A DNA stretch of 64,000 nucleotides. It comes from Piezodorus guildinii. Taxonomy: Eukaryota > Arthropoda > Insecta > Hemiptera > Pentatomidae. Location: the NCBI GenBank assembly GCA_023052935.1, contig CM041292.1, forward strand, positions 92,797,169 through 92,861,168. Direction: 5' to 3'. The notes under the pieces were generated by a model. It worked only from the letters and a program-made list of their open reading frames with translations. It was not told the DNA's origin and did not search any database. The stretch's first letter is position 1. Each line of letters opens with the position of its first letter. The position numbers and the translations under genes are program-made. Below, piece by piece: positions 11,266-19,285 of this stretch.

Positions 11266-12244
11266 ATTTGTGATCTTTGGAGTAATTATATGTGAGCAAA
11301 AATACTAACATTAGGACAGTAAAAAGTATTTCTTCCCCCCTCCTCATTTCAATTAATTTAAATGTTTTTATATAGATTGTAGTATTTGCAAAATTTTCTG
11401 AAATAATGTAAATTTTTGATAGTGAAAACGCAATAAATACGTAAGTCCTTGATTCTCTATTGATATATAAATAGTAATGTATTGCTTGATAATAATAATC
11501 CCCCATAAGTAGACTATAAAATAATATGTTTATACAACAATAAAATGACTCTATATAACAACATTCTATAAAATAATAAAATATGATATAATAAGAAGAT
11601 GCTATGAAATAACAAAATGCCATAAAATAACATAATATAAAATCACGACATGCATAAAATAAGAAGACGTACAAGGTGATAAAAGATATATTCCCATAAG
11701 CATTTACACTCATATACGTACTTATAGATGTATTATTATAAGCACAAATACGCACGTATACAGACACATAAGTAACCATTCTAGACATGTACAGCTTTGC
11801 ATTCAAAAATACATAGATCTTCGCGTTTGCGTTCAAATACTCATGTCCGCAAAATTTAGAAATTATTAAAAATATTAATAGAACAAGGGAAACATATTTT
11901 TCCAGAGGTAATGTAAAATATTGTTTATTTTGCTTATAATTGATTAAAGGTAGGTTGTGGTGTTTGTTGTCTACAGTAGTATTGAATGAAGCGTTATTGT
12001 TTATTGTTATGTCTGATAAGAATGAATAGATACCTTGGTAGCTGTAAATATTGTTGTTATTGTTATTGTTAGTGGTGTATTGGTTAGTTTCCTTTAATTT
12101 ATGTCTATTAGTATTTATGCGAAAATATTTGAAGTAACAAAAATATATGTCTATTGTAGGGTAGTGGATAGTGGTATAATATTTTATTTTAAAGTGTTTT
12201 TTATATACGTGAATCCTAATTAATTCTATATTGTTATTAGTCAT
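11258..12244 (-). CDS. Unrecognised third ORF between ORF1 and ORF2 (328 aa)
   Basis: No family is recognised. The reading frame is open for 328 codons in very AT-rich DNA. Its ATG shares one base with the ORF1 stop (TAATG on the element strand, 12246-12242), and its stop lies inside the start of ORF2. The predicted protein is rich in Y, I, N, F and C. It has a hydrophilic, Asn-rich N-terminal third (residues about 1-110) and several hydrophobic stretches (about 114-130, 185-255 and 305-320) that could be membrane segments. Most I-group elements have only two ORFs. It may be a real accessory protein translated by stop-start coupling, or a spacer kept open so that ribosomes can reach ORF2. Parts look derived from simple repeats, which lowers the weight of the open frame. 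Confidence 0.45.
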   Translation of the reverse strand: MTNNNIELIRIHVYKKHFKIKYYTTIHYPTIDIYFCYFKYFRINTNRHKLKETNQYTTNNNNNNNIYSYQGIYSFLSDITINNNASFNTTVDNKHHNLPLINYKQNKQYFTLPLEKYVSLVLLIFLIISKFCGHEYLNANAKIYVFLNAKLYMSRMVTYVSVYVRICAYNNTSISTYMSVNAYGNISFITLYVFLFYACRDFILCYFMAFCYFIASSYYIIFYYFIECCYIESFYCCINILFYSLLMGDYYYQAIHYYLYINRESRTYVFIAFSLSKIYIISENFANTTIYIKTFKLIEMRRGEEILFTVLMLVFLLTYNYSKDHKYG

Positions 12245-12245
12245 T

Positions 12246-12690
12246 AAGTTTTTTTAGTTTTCCGGTTTCCCTGTTTTTTGTTATTAACGACAGTAAATTC
12301 TCTCTCAGTGCTCTCGTCTACAGTCATCGATGTACCTTCGGCCTTATCAGATGGTGGAAGTGGAGGGGGGCCGTCGCTCCTATACTTGGAACTACTAGGT
12401 GTAGGCTCGGCCGGTAGGTTCGCTAGCGGCGCGTCCGCTGGGAGAGTGGGGAGGAGGGGAGGAGGATTAGGAGGGAGGGGAGAAGGGGAGGGAGTGGGAT
12501 TAGGGGGGAGGTGAGTTTCGGGATTTGCTAAAGTATTTTGGTTTTCAATGTTGTTTTCTCCAATGATATCTAATGAAACGGTTTGAATGCCGATATCTTT
12601 TTTTTCCGTGTTGTAAGATTTTGTTTTCGCAATTTCAGAAAATGATTTTTTAAATGTTGATGGATTTTGTTCTTTGTATATTTTTTTGCT
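12246..12690 (-). pseudogene. Out-of-frame 3' part of ORF1 (proline-rich tail)
   Basis: On the element strand, a second frame is open from the ORF1 break to a TAA at 12244-12246. It encodes a serine/lysine stretch, then a segment dominated by proline, then a basic C-terminus ending in Lys-Lys-Thr. It joins ORF1 if one base is gained in a run of seven A (12681-12687). I infer that it is the natural C-terminal half of ORF1, separated by a one-base deletion or a sequencing error in that homopolymer. Confidence 0.65.
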
Positions 12691-13481
12691 TCATTTAGGG
12701 ATATTTTATTAACAGATTGAATCGATTTGATTTCTTTTTCCATAATGAAAATAGGACACGTACGGTCTAGCGCATGGTGCTCTCCGTAACAGTTGGCACA
12801 CCTGGGCGGCCGCGTGCACTTAACATCTCCGTGTTTGTTTTCCCCGCATTGTATACATTTAGGCGTTTGCTTGCAATCCCTAGTAGGATGATTGAAACCT
12901 AAACAATTGAAACATCTGTATGGTGGGGGATTATAATGGAGTACTTTGACCGTATAATAGCCTATTTTTAATTCTTCAGGGATTCTCGGTGATGGGAATG
13001 TTATGATGTAAGAGTTGGTTAATATTTCATTTCCATTCTTTTTAATTTTTATTCTTGTTATATCCGTTATTTCAGTAGATAATTCGTTTTTAATTTCTTC
13101 AATTTCAAGAAATTGAAGGTCATGACATCTAATCACACCTTTGCTAAAATTCAAAGTATTATGGGGGGTTACCTGTATGGGGAACTGGCCTCCGAAGTTT
13201 TTACATTTCAATAACTCTTCCGATTGTTTCCCACTTTTTGTTTCAATAAGTAGTGTCCCATTTTTTAGTTTTTTAATCATTTTTAAGTCACCTACCAAAT
13301 TTGATAGAAATTTATTAATAAAGAACGGGGATACTTTTTGAAAATTTTGTTCATCCTCTCTTTCTAAAATTAGAAAGGAGGGACAAATTTGAGAATTCGC
13401 ATTCTCGGGTATTAATTTAATTCTCCCTCGCGGTCTTTTTCGTTTAGCCTTTGGGCTATTAAGATCTATGGGATCACCCAT
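12570..13481 (-). CDS. ORF1: Gag-like nucleic-acid-binding protein with three CCHC knuckles (frameshifted)
   Basis: RNA-binding, particle-forming protein of the non-LTR element. The start is the first ATG, followed by a basic KAKRKRPRGR stretch resembling a nuclear localisation signal. Three knuckles follow at residues about 194-244: CFNCLGFNHPTRDC and CIQCGENKHGDVKC, both C-x2-C-x4-H-x4-C, and CANCYGEHHALDRTC, with a longer H-to-C spacing. The upstream region (about 60-180) has the beta-alpha pattern of an RRM-like ORF1 domain, which is inference. After about residue 265 the frame runs into an unrelated lysine-rich tail and stops at 12570. The authentic C-terminus lies in another frame (12246-12690). 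One broken homopolymer explains the whole defect. Confidence 0.85.
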   Translation of the reverse strand: MGDPIDLNSPKAKRKRPRGRIKLIPENANSQICPSFLILEREDEQNFQKVSPFFINKFLSNLVGDLKMIKKLKNGTLLIETKSGKQSEELLKCKNFGGQFPIQVTPHNTLNFSKGVIRCHDLQFLEIEEIKNELSTEITDITRIKIKKNGNEILTNSYIITFPSPRIPEELKIGYYTVKVLHYNPPPYRCFNCLGFNHPTRDCKQTPKCIQCGENKHGDVKCTRPPRCANCYGEHHALDRTCPIFIMEKEIKSIQSVNKISLNEAKKYTKNKIHQHLKNHFLKLRKQNLTTRKKKISAFKPFH

Positions 13482-13735
13482 AGAAAAAGTAAGTAATATG
13501 TAATTGAAAACTAAAAGAAACTATCACTCACACAAAAATAAAATAAAATAAAAATAATAATAGTAAAAGAGAAATGAAGAATAGAGAAAAGAAATATATA
13601 ATTATCCTTATACTTCGTAAAAAGAAAATCTAATTTAAAGAAAACATAGAAATAGAAGAAAAGAAGAAAGAAAGTTTTAGTCTTATCTGAAACTCGAGCT
13701 CCACGTCTTCTCTCTTCCAATGCTGAAACCAGACT
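13482..13735 (-). promoter_or_regulatory. 5' UTR / presumed internal promoter of the non-LTR element
   Basis: On the element strand it starts AGTCTGGTTTCAGC directly after the duplication and runs 254 bp to the ORF1 ATG. Non-LTR elements of this type carry their promoter within the 5' UTR; no specific motif can be proved here. The minus-strand open frame inside (13511-13720) is low complexity and probably not coding. Confidence 0.45.
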
Positions 13736-13747
13736 ACTATTAATTGG
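13736..13747. repeat. Target-site duplication of the non-LTR element, right copy
   Basis: actattaattgg, identical to 7091-7102. Confidence 0.8.
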
Positions 13748-14030
13748 TATTGCGCTCGCTCAATTATGGATTTATTATAAATTCGTGTTTCTTTTCTATG
13801 CTAATTTTTGTGTGTGTGTTTTGTTAGTGAATGTGTTAATGTATTTTTAGTCAGTTGGTCTAATTTAGGTTTATTTCGTGTTTTTTGTAACTTTTCATGT
13901 ATTGGGTTACCGCTTATCCTTTTTTTCAGGATAGTAAGTTATCTTTTTGGTTAATATTTTGGAGTTTGATAATAATCAGCTAAACAGAACGATTTTATAA
14001 GTACATTCTTATTTGATACACCTCTACTTG
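13748..14030. other. Central spacer of FB1
   Basis: Unique loop between the arms, beginning with 'attcgtgtttcttttctatg' and ending near 'tacattcttatttgata'. The same spacer occurs in the same orientation in FB3 (48265-48535) and reversed in FB2 (16417-16665). It has no coding capacity. Confidence 0.8.
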
Positions 14031-14706
14031 AGTTAGCGCAATTAAAATTAATAGTATAATCTGTAAAGAGTCCTTGGTTACGCAGCGACTAAGCCTAGTA
14101 TGCAGTAAATACGAAGAAGTTAAAATAAACCTCTTCTTGAGCGAGAGCACTTAAAATAAATTGAATAATTGGGATAGCAACCCCTGCAACGCATCAACTG
14201 AGCCTAATAGCGAATAAATACGAAAAATTTATAATAAACCCATATTTGAGCGAGCGTACGAATAATTAATAGAATGGTCGGGAAAGAACCCCCCGTAACG
14301 CAGCAACTGAGCTTAGTATCCAATAAATACGAAAAAGTTATAATAAACCCATATTTAAGCGAGCGCGATTAAAATTAATAGTGTAATCGGTAACGAACCT
14401 TTGGGAACGCAGCTACTGAGCCTTGTATCCAATAAATACGAAAAAGTTATAATAAACCCATATCTGAGCGAGCGCGATTAAAATTAATAGTGTAATCGGT
14501 AACGAACCTTTGGGAACGCATCTGCTGAGCCTACTATCCAATAAATACGAAAAAGTTAAAATAAACCTTTATTGATAATATTTTCGCCCGCGATTATAAA
14601 ACTAAAATAAAACGAATCCCGCTAATCCGACTACCAGACCTTGTATCGCAAATGTCTTAAAATTAAAGTATCGGTTTTACTTATTATTATATTCGTGACT
14701 AATTAT
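14031..14706. repeat. FB1 right arm: inverted 109-bp array and partial subterminal stretch
   Basis: About five inverted 109-bp units (landmark ataaatacga or gtaaatacga near 14110, 14218, 14327, 14436 and 14545). They are followed by the reverse complement of the left subterminal sequence, which stops abruptly at 'gactaattata'. Units next to the spacer are divergent variants shared with the corresponding position in FB3 and, mirrored, in FB2. Confidence 0.85.
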
Positions 14707-14708
14707 AG

Positions 14709-14840
14709 CATTTCCAAGTCAAATTCAACCTTTTCCAAGTCAAATTCAACCTTTTCCAAGTCAAATTCAACCTTTTCCAAGTCAAATTCAACCTTTTCCA
14801 AGTCAAATTCAAACTTTTCCATTTCAAATTCAACCTTTTT
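14709..14840. repeat. 21-bp terminal tandem repeat, FB2 left end
   Basis: Five units with core ccaagtcaaattcaa, the fifth with one substitution, plus the ccatttcaaattc variant at the inner edge, as in FB1. Confidence 0.9.
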
Positions 14841-15094
14841 CGATTTCAATAAAATAATAAAAATAAAATTAACATGCTTTTATGTTTTAATGGTTATTTT
14901 AATTACACTTTGTGTCTTTAACCCTTGTGGCTTGTTAAATGTTCCCAGGAGCCTTTCTACATATAATTAGTCACGAATATAATAATAAGTATAACCGATA
15001 CTTTAATTTTAAGACATTTGCGATACAAGGTCTGGTAGTCGGATTAGCGGGATTCGTTTTATTTTAGTTTTATAATAGCGGGCGAAAATATTAT

Positions 15095-16416
15095 CAATAG
15101 AGGTTTATTTTAACTTTTTCGTATTTATTGGATAGTAGGCTCAGCAGATGCGTTCCCAAAGGTTCGTTACCGATTATACTATTAATTTTAATTGCGCTCG
15201 CATAGATATGGGTTTATTATAACTTTTTCGTATTTATTGGATACAAGGCTCAGTAGCTGCGTTCCCAAAAGTTCGTTTCCGACTACATGATTAATTTCAA
15301 TAGCGCTCGCTCATATATGGGTTTATTATCACTTTTTCGTATTTACTGGATACAAGGCTCAGTAGCTGCGTTCCCAAAGGTTCGTTACCGACTACATGAT
15401 TAATTTCAATAGCGTTCGCTCAAATATGGGTTTATTATCACTTTTTCGTATTTATTGGATACAAGGCTCAGTAGCTGCGTTCCCAAAGGTTCGTTACCGA
15501 CTACACTATTAATTTTAATCGCGCTCGCTCAAATATGGGTTTATTATAACTTTTTCGTATTTATTGGATACAAGGCTCAGTAGCTGCGTTCCCAAAGGTT
15601 CGTTACCGACTACACTATTAATTTTAATCGCGCTCGCTCAAATATGGTTTTATTATAACTTTTTCGTATTTATTGGATACAAGGCTCAGTAGCTGCGTTC
15701 CCAAAGGTTCGTTACCGATTACACCATTAATTTTAATCGCGCTCGCTCAAATATGGTTTTATTATGACTTTTTCGTATTTATTGGATACAAGGCTCAGTA
15801 GCTGCGTTCCCAAAGGTTCGTAATCGACCACACTATTAATTTTAATCGCGCTCGCTCAAATATGGGTTTATTATAACTTTTTAGTATTTATTGGATACAA
15901 GGCTTAGTAGCTGCGTTCCCAAAGGTTCGTTACCGATTACACTATTAATTTTAATCGCGCTCCCTCAAATATCGGTTTATTATAACTTTTTCGTATTTAT
16001 TGGATACTAGGCTCAGTAGCTGCGTTCCCAAAGTTTCATTACCGATTACACTATTAATTTTAATCGCGCTCGCTCAAATATGGGTTTATTATAACTTTTT
16101 CGTATTTATTGGATACTAGGCTCAGTTGCTGCGTTACGGGGGGTTCTTTCCCGATCATTTTATTAATTATTCGTACGCTCGCTCAAATATAGGTTTATTA
16201 TAACTTTTTCGTATTTATTCGCTATTTAGCTCAGTTGATGCGTTGCGGGGGTTGCTATCCCAATTATTCAATTTATTTTAAGTGCTCTCGCTCAGGAAGA
16301 GGTTTATTTTAACTTCTTCGTATTTACTGCATACTAGGCTCAGTCGCTCCGTAACCAAGGACTCATTACAGATTATACTATTAATTTTAATTGCGCTAAC
16401 TCAAGTAGAGGTTTAT
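15095..16416. repeat. 109-bp tandem array, FB2 left arm
   Basis: Twelve units; the landmark tcgtatttat (with small variants) recurs every 109 bp from 15119 to 16318. The innermost three units are the divergent variants. Confidence 0.92.
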
Positions 16417-16680
16417 CAAATAAGAATGTACTTATAAAATCGTTCTGTTTAGTTGATTATTATCAAACTCCAAAATATTAACCAAAAAGATAACTTACTA
16501 TCCTGAAAAAAAGGATAAGCGGTAACCCAATACATGAAAAGTTACAAAAAACACGAAATAAACCTAAATTAGACCAACTGACTAAAAATACATTAACACA
16601 TTCACTAACAAAACTCCCGAAACACAAATACAGAAATTAGCATAGAAAAGAAACACGAATTTATAATAAACCAATAATTG
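16417..16680. other. Central spacer of FB2, inverted relative to FB1 and FB3
   Basis: Reverse complement of the spacers of FB1 and FB3, together with the adjoining divergent 109-bp units. The minus-strand open frame here is part of this shared spacer and not a gene. Confidence 0.8.
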
Positions 16681-17340
16681 AGCGAGCGCGATAACAATTA
16701 ATAGTGTAATCGGTAACGAACCTTTGGAAACGCAGCTACTGAGTCTAGTATCCAATAAATACGAAAAAGTCATAATAAAACCATATTTGAGCGAGCGCGA
16801 TTAAAATTAATAGTGTAATCGGTAACGAACCTTTGGGAACGCAGCTACTGAGCCTTGTATCCAATAAATACGAAAAAGTTATAATAAACCCATATTTGAG
16901 CGAGCGCGATTAAAATTAATAGTGTAGTCGGTAACGAACCTTTGGGAACGCAGCTACTGAGCCTTGTATCCAATAAATACGAAAAAGTGATAATAAACCC
17001 ATATTTGAGCGAGCGCTATTGAAATTAATCATGTAGTCGGTAACGAACCTTTGGGAACGCAGCTACTGAGTCTTGTATCCAATAAATACGAAAAAGTGAT
17101 AATAAACCCATATTTGAGCGAGCGCTATTGAAATTAATCATGTAGTCGGTAACGAACTTTTGGGAACGCAGCTACTGAGCCTACTATCCAATAAATACGA
17201 AAAAGTTATAATAAACCCATATCGGAGCGAGCGCAATTAAAATTAATAGTATAATCGGTAACGAACCTTTGGGAACGCATCTGCTGAGCCTACTATCCAA
17301 TAAATACGAAAAAGTTAAAATAAACCTCTATTGATAATAT
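16681..17340. repeat. 109-bp array, FB2 right arm (part left of the gypsy insertion)
   Basis: Six inverted units, landmark ccaataaatacgaaaaag near 16752, 16861, 16970, 17079, 17188 and 17297. The array is followed by 'ttgataatat', where the LTR element starts. Confidence 0.9.
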
Positions 17341-17911
17341 TGCTACGGTCAAGACAATGACGGGTGGACCACGCCTGGAGGGGCCTAGATGAGGCTAGAG
17401 ACTTCTGGACCTGGACAGTCCTCGAAGTGCCTGGAACGGCCCACCCTTCTTACCTGCGCCCAACGTGGGGCTAGAAGATTCGGCGGTGGTACAAATAGAG
17501 GTCCCCTGAGCCTGGGTGAGTCAGTCTTAATCCGGCTCAACAAGTATCAGTGATGTGTCAGTGAACAGTGACAGTGAACAGTTCGTGACAGTGTGACAGT
17601 ATAGTGAAACTGTGTGTCAATATTGTGATAACCGGTCGGTGGGAAATTAGAAGACTGTAGTTTATATATGTGTTTTATAGTTGTAAGTTCTAGAATAAGT
17701 CTAACAGATTGTATGAATTTACGTAAGTAGTTTATTTGTTAGGAATACCTCATTTTATATGTATACTGTTTAGTAGTTAAGCTAGTGATTCCATTATTAT
17801 TGTTAATATAGTGGTTAGTAATCTCTTTGTATTTGTGTTTTCTGTATTTAATAAATATTTGTAATTTGTAAACTGGAGTAGTTCATTTCTCACACCCCGT
17901 AGCCCGTAACA
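17341..17911 (+). repeat. 5' LTR (571 bp)
   Basis: Begins tgctacggtc and ends cccgtaaca. By eye the sequence is identical to 23085-23655. It holds the element's promoter and polyadenylation signals by analogy; aataaa is present in the 'ttaataaatat' stretch near 17850. Confidence 0.95.
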
Positions 17912-17914
17912 ATT

Positions 17915-17933
17915 TGGTGTCAGAAGTGGGATC
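17915..17933 (+). promoter_or_regulatory. Primer binding site, tRNA-Leu type
   Basis: tggtgtcagaagtgggatc starts three bases after the LTR. It is complementary to a CCA-ending tRNA acceptor arm of tRNA-Leu type (from general knowledge of eukaryotic tRNA-Leu 3' ends; not checked against a host tRNA). Confidence 0.75.
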
Positions 17934-17986
17934 ATTGTAAATGGTTATAATTTTGGTTTTCTTGTTTTTGTAATTATTGGGCTACT

Positions 17987-19285
17987 GTGTGGAAAATGAC
18001 TTCTCAGAGTATTAGACTGAATGATTTAAAAGTTGCAGACTTAAGACGGGAGTTAGAAGAACGAGATCTGGATACTTCCGGAACGAAATTAGTACTGCAA
18101 CAACGCTTGCGCCAATTTTTTGTTGATTCAGGGGAAAATCCAGACGAGATTACGTTTGAAAATGATTTCAGTAAGTTGTCTGCAACTTTTAAAACTGAAT
18201 TAGGTAATGTAGAAAAGAAGTTAGGTAATGAATTAAGTACTGTTAAAAATGAGTTAGGTAATGTAGAAAAGAAGTTAGGTAATGAATTAAGTACTGTTAA
18301 AAATGAGTTAGGTAATGTAGAAAAGAAGTTAGGTAATGAATTAAGTACTGTTAAAAATACATTGGAGGCTAAGTTAGGCAATTTAGAAACTAAGTTAATG
18401 GAAAGTGTAGATAATAAGTTAGCTGATGTAGAATCTAGATTAGGAGAAAAAGTCGATTCAATAGAAAATGAACTTAGGGTAAGAATAGAAGCTCTAGAAG
18501 AACGTATGGGCAACCCACCGACAATCGACACCGACCAACCCTCTGAGAGAAGCCCTCACAACACCATTCCCTCCGCCAATGCTGGGATGCCACCAACGCA
18601 CAACACCATCCCATTGTTCGACGGGAAGACGCCGTGGGAGGACTACGTGACTCTCTTCGAGACAGCGGCTTCGATCTACGGGTGGTCAAAGGAGACGCAA
18701 GCATCAGCGTTGTGCCTAGCCTTGCGTGGAGACGCCTTAGGAGTGCTACAGGGGATGCCCATGTCGGAGCGGTGCAACTACGGTGAGCTGATGAAAAGAC
18801 TGGAGATGCGTTTCGGCCATCGCCACATGGACCAACTATACCGTTCCCAGTTAAAGAACAGGGTCCAGAAGACCAACGAGACGCTGCAGGAATTTGAAGC
18901 AGATATCGCCCGGCTAGTGAGGAATGCCTACCCAACGGTCACCGACGACGTCTACGAGAGCTTGGCTATCGACAAATTCCTGGATGGACTTCGAGACCCG
19001 GAAACCCAACAGGCAGTGAAACTCGCACGCCCTAAAACTTTGGGCGATGCATTGTCGCAGGCCATGGAATTCGAGGCTGTCAGGCAGTCAGTCCGTGGAC
19101 ATGCACGAGTTCGAGCGGCAGAAGCGGAGCCTAACGCGGCCCCCACCATCGAGGACATAGTAGCAAAGGTTTTAGAAGCCCTCAGGACCCGCAAAAAGGA
19201 GATACGCTGTTGGAGCTGCGGTCAACTTGGACACCCCAGAAGCAAGTGTCCTACCAGGAAGCCGGAAAAGCCACAGGAAAACTAA
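17987..19285 (+). CDS. Gag with N-terminal SAP domain, coiled-coil repeats and one CCHC knuckle (432 aa)
   Basis: Capsid protein of the gypsy element. Residues about 11-45 (LNDLKVADLRRELEERDLDT, then GTK and a second helix) match a SAP motif, a helix-turn-helix DNA-binding fold. Residues about 60-175 form a long coiled coil built from three tandem 18-residue units containing LGNVEKKLGNELSTVKN, encoded by 54-bp repeats at about 18200-18360. The retrotransposon capsid region follows (about 205-350), then CWSCGQLGHPRSKC at 408-421. The first ATG gives MWKM; the third codon after it is another ATG (17996) and could be the true start. The first roughly 175 codons are AT-rich and the rest are GC-rich, with a sharp change near 18505. 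This suggests the SAP/coiled-coil module was joined to an ordinary gypsy Gag. Confidence 0.92.
   Translation: MWKMTSQSIRLNDLKVADLRRELEERDLDTSGTKLVLQQRLRQFFVDSGENPDEITFENDFSKLSATFKTELGNVEKKLGNELSTVKNELGNVEKKLGNELSTVKNELGNVEKKLGNELSTVKNTLEAKLGNLETKLMESVDNKLADVESRLGEKVDSIENELRVRIEALEERMGNPPTIDTDQPSERSPHNTIPSANAGMPPTHNTIPLFDGKTPWEDYVTLFETAASIYGWSKETQASALCLALRGDALGVLQGMPMSERCNYGELMKRLEMRFGHRHMDQLYRSQLKNRVQKTNETLQEFEADIARLVRNAYPTVTDDVYESLAIDKFLDGLRDPETQQAVKLARPKTLGDALSQAMEFEAVRQSVRGHARVRAAEAEPNAAPTIEDIVAKVLEALRTRKKEIRCWSCGQLGHPRSKCPTRKPEKPQEN

Larger units (their letters stand above)
7103..13735 (-). mobile_element. I-like non-LTR retrotransposon, near full length
   Basis: Reads right to left. A 5' UTR (13482-13735) is followed by ORF1 with CCHC knuckles, an extra ORF, ORF2 with endonuclease, reverse transcriptase and RNase H, then a 3' UTR ending in a short CCTAAT-type repeat tail. 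It is bounded by a 12-bp duplication. The presence of RNase H together with an apurinic endonuclease points to the I group rather than Jockey or R1 (inference from domain order). ORF2 is uninterrupted, ORF1 has one frameshift; the copy is therefore young but probably not autonomous unless the frameshift is a homopolymer sequencing error. Confidence 0.85.
5639..14706. mobile_element. Foldback element FB1 (right terminus missing, hosts a non-LTR insertion)
   Basis: The left arm consists of six 21-bp repeats (5641-5770), a unique subterminal stretch (5771-6029) and a 109-bp tandem array (6030-7102). The right arm is inverted and holds the 109-bp array (14031-14590) and part of the subterminal stretch, stopping at 'gactaattata' where FB2 begins. 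The outer 21-bp block expected at the right end is absent. A complete non-LTR retrotransposon sits at the junction of the left array and the central spacer. No transposase is encoded, so the element is non-autonomous. Architecture matches the foldback class (long inverted repeats built of tandem repeats). Confidence 0.8.

Noticed and set aside
6030..17340. CRISPR-like regular array of 109-bp units
   Set aside because: Units are contiguous and nearly identical throughout, with no short repeat/unique spacer alternation; they are arms of foldback elements in a eukaryotic genome.
18474..18935. Minus-strand frames opposite gag and pol (18004-18531, 18474-18935, 19821-20306 and others)
   Set aside because: GC-rich shadow frames with no recognisable domain opposite coding gag/pol.
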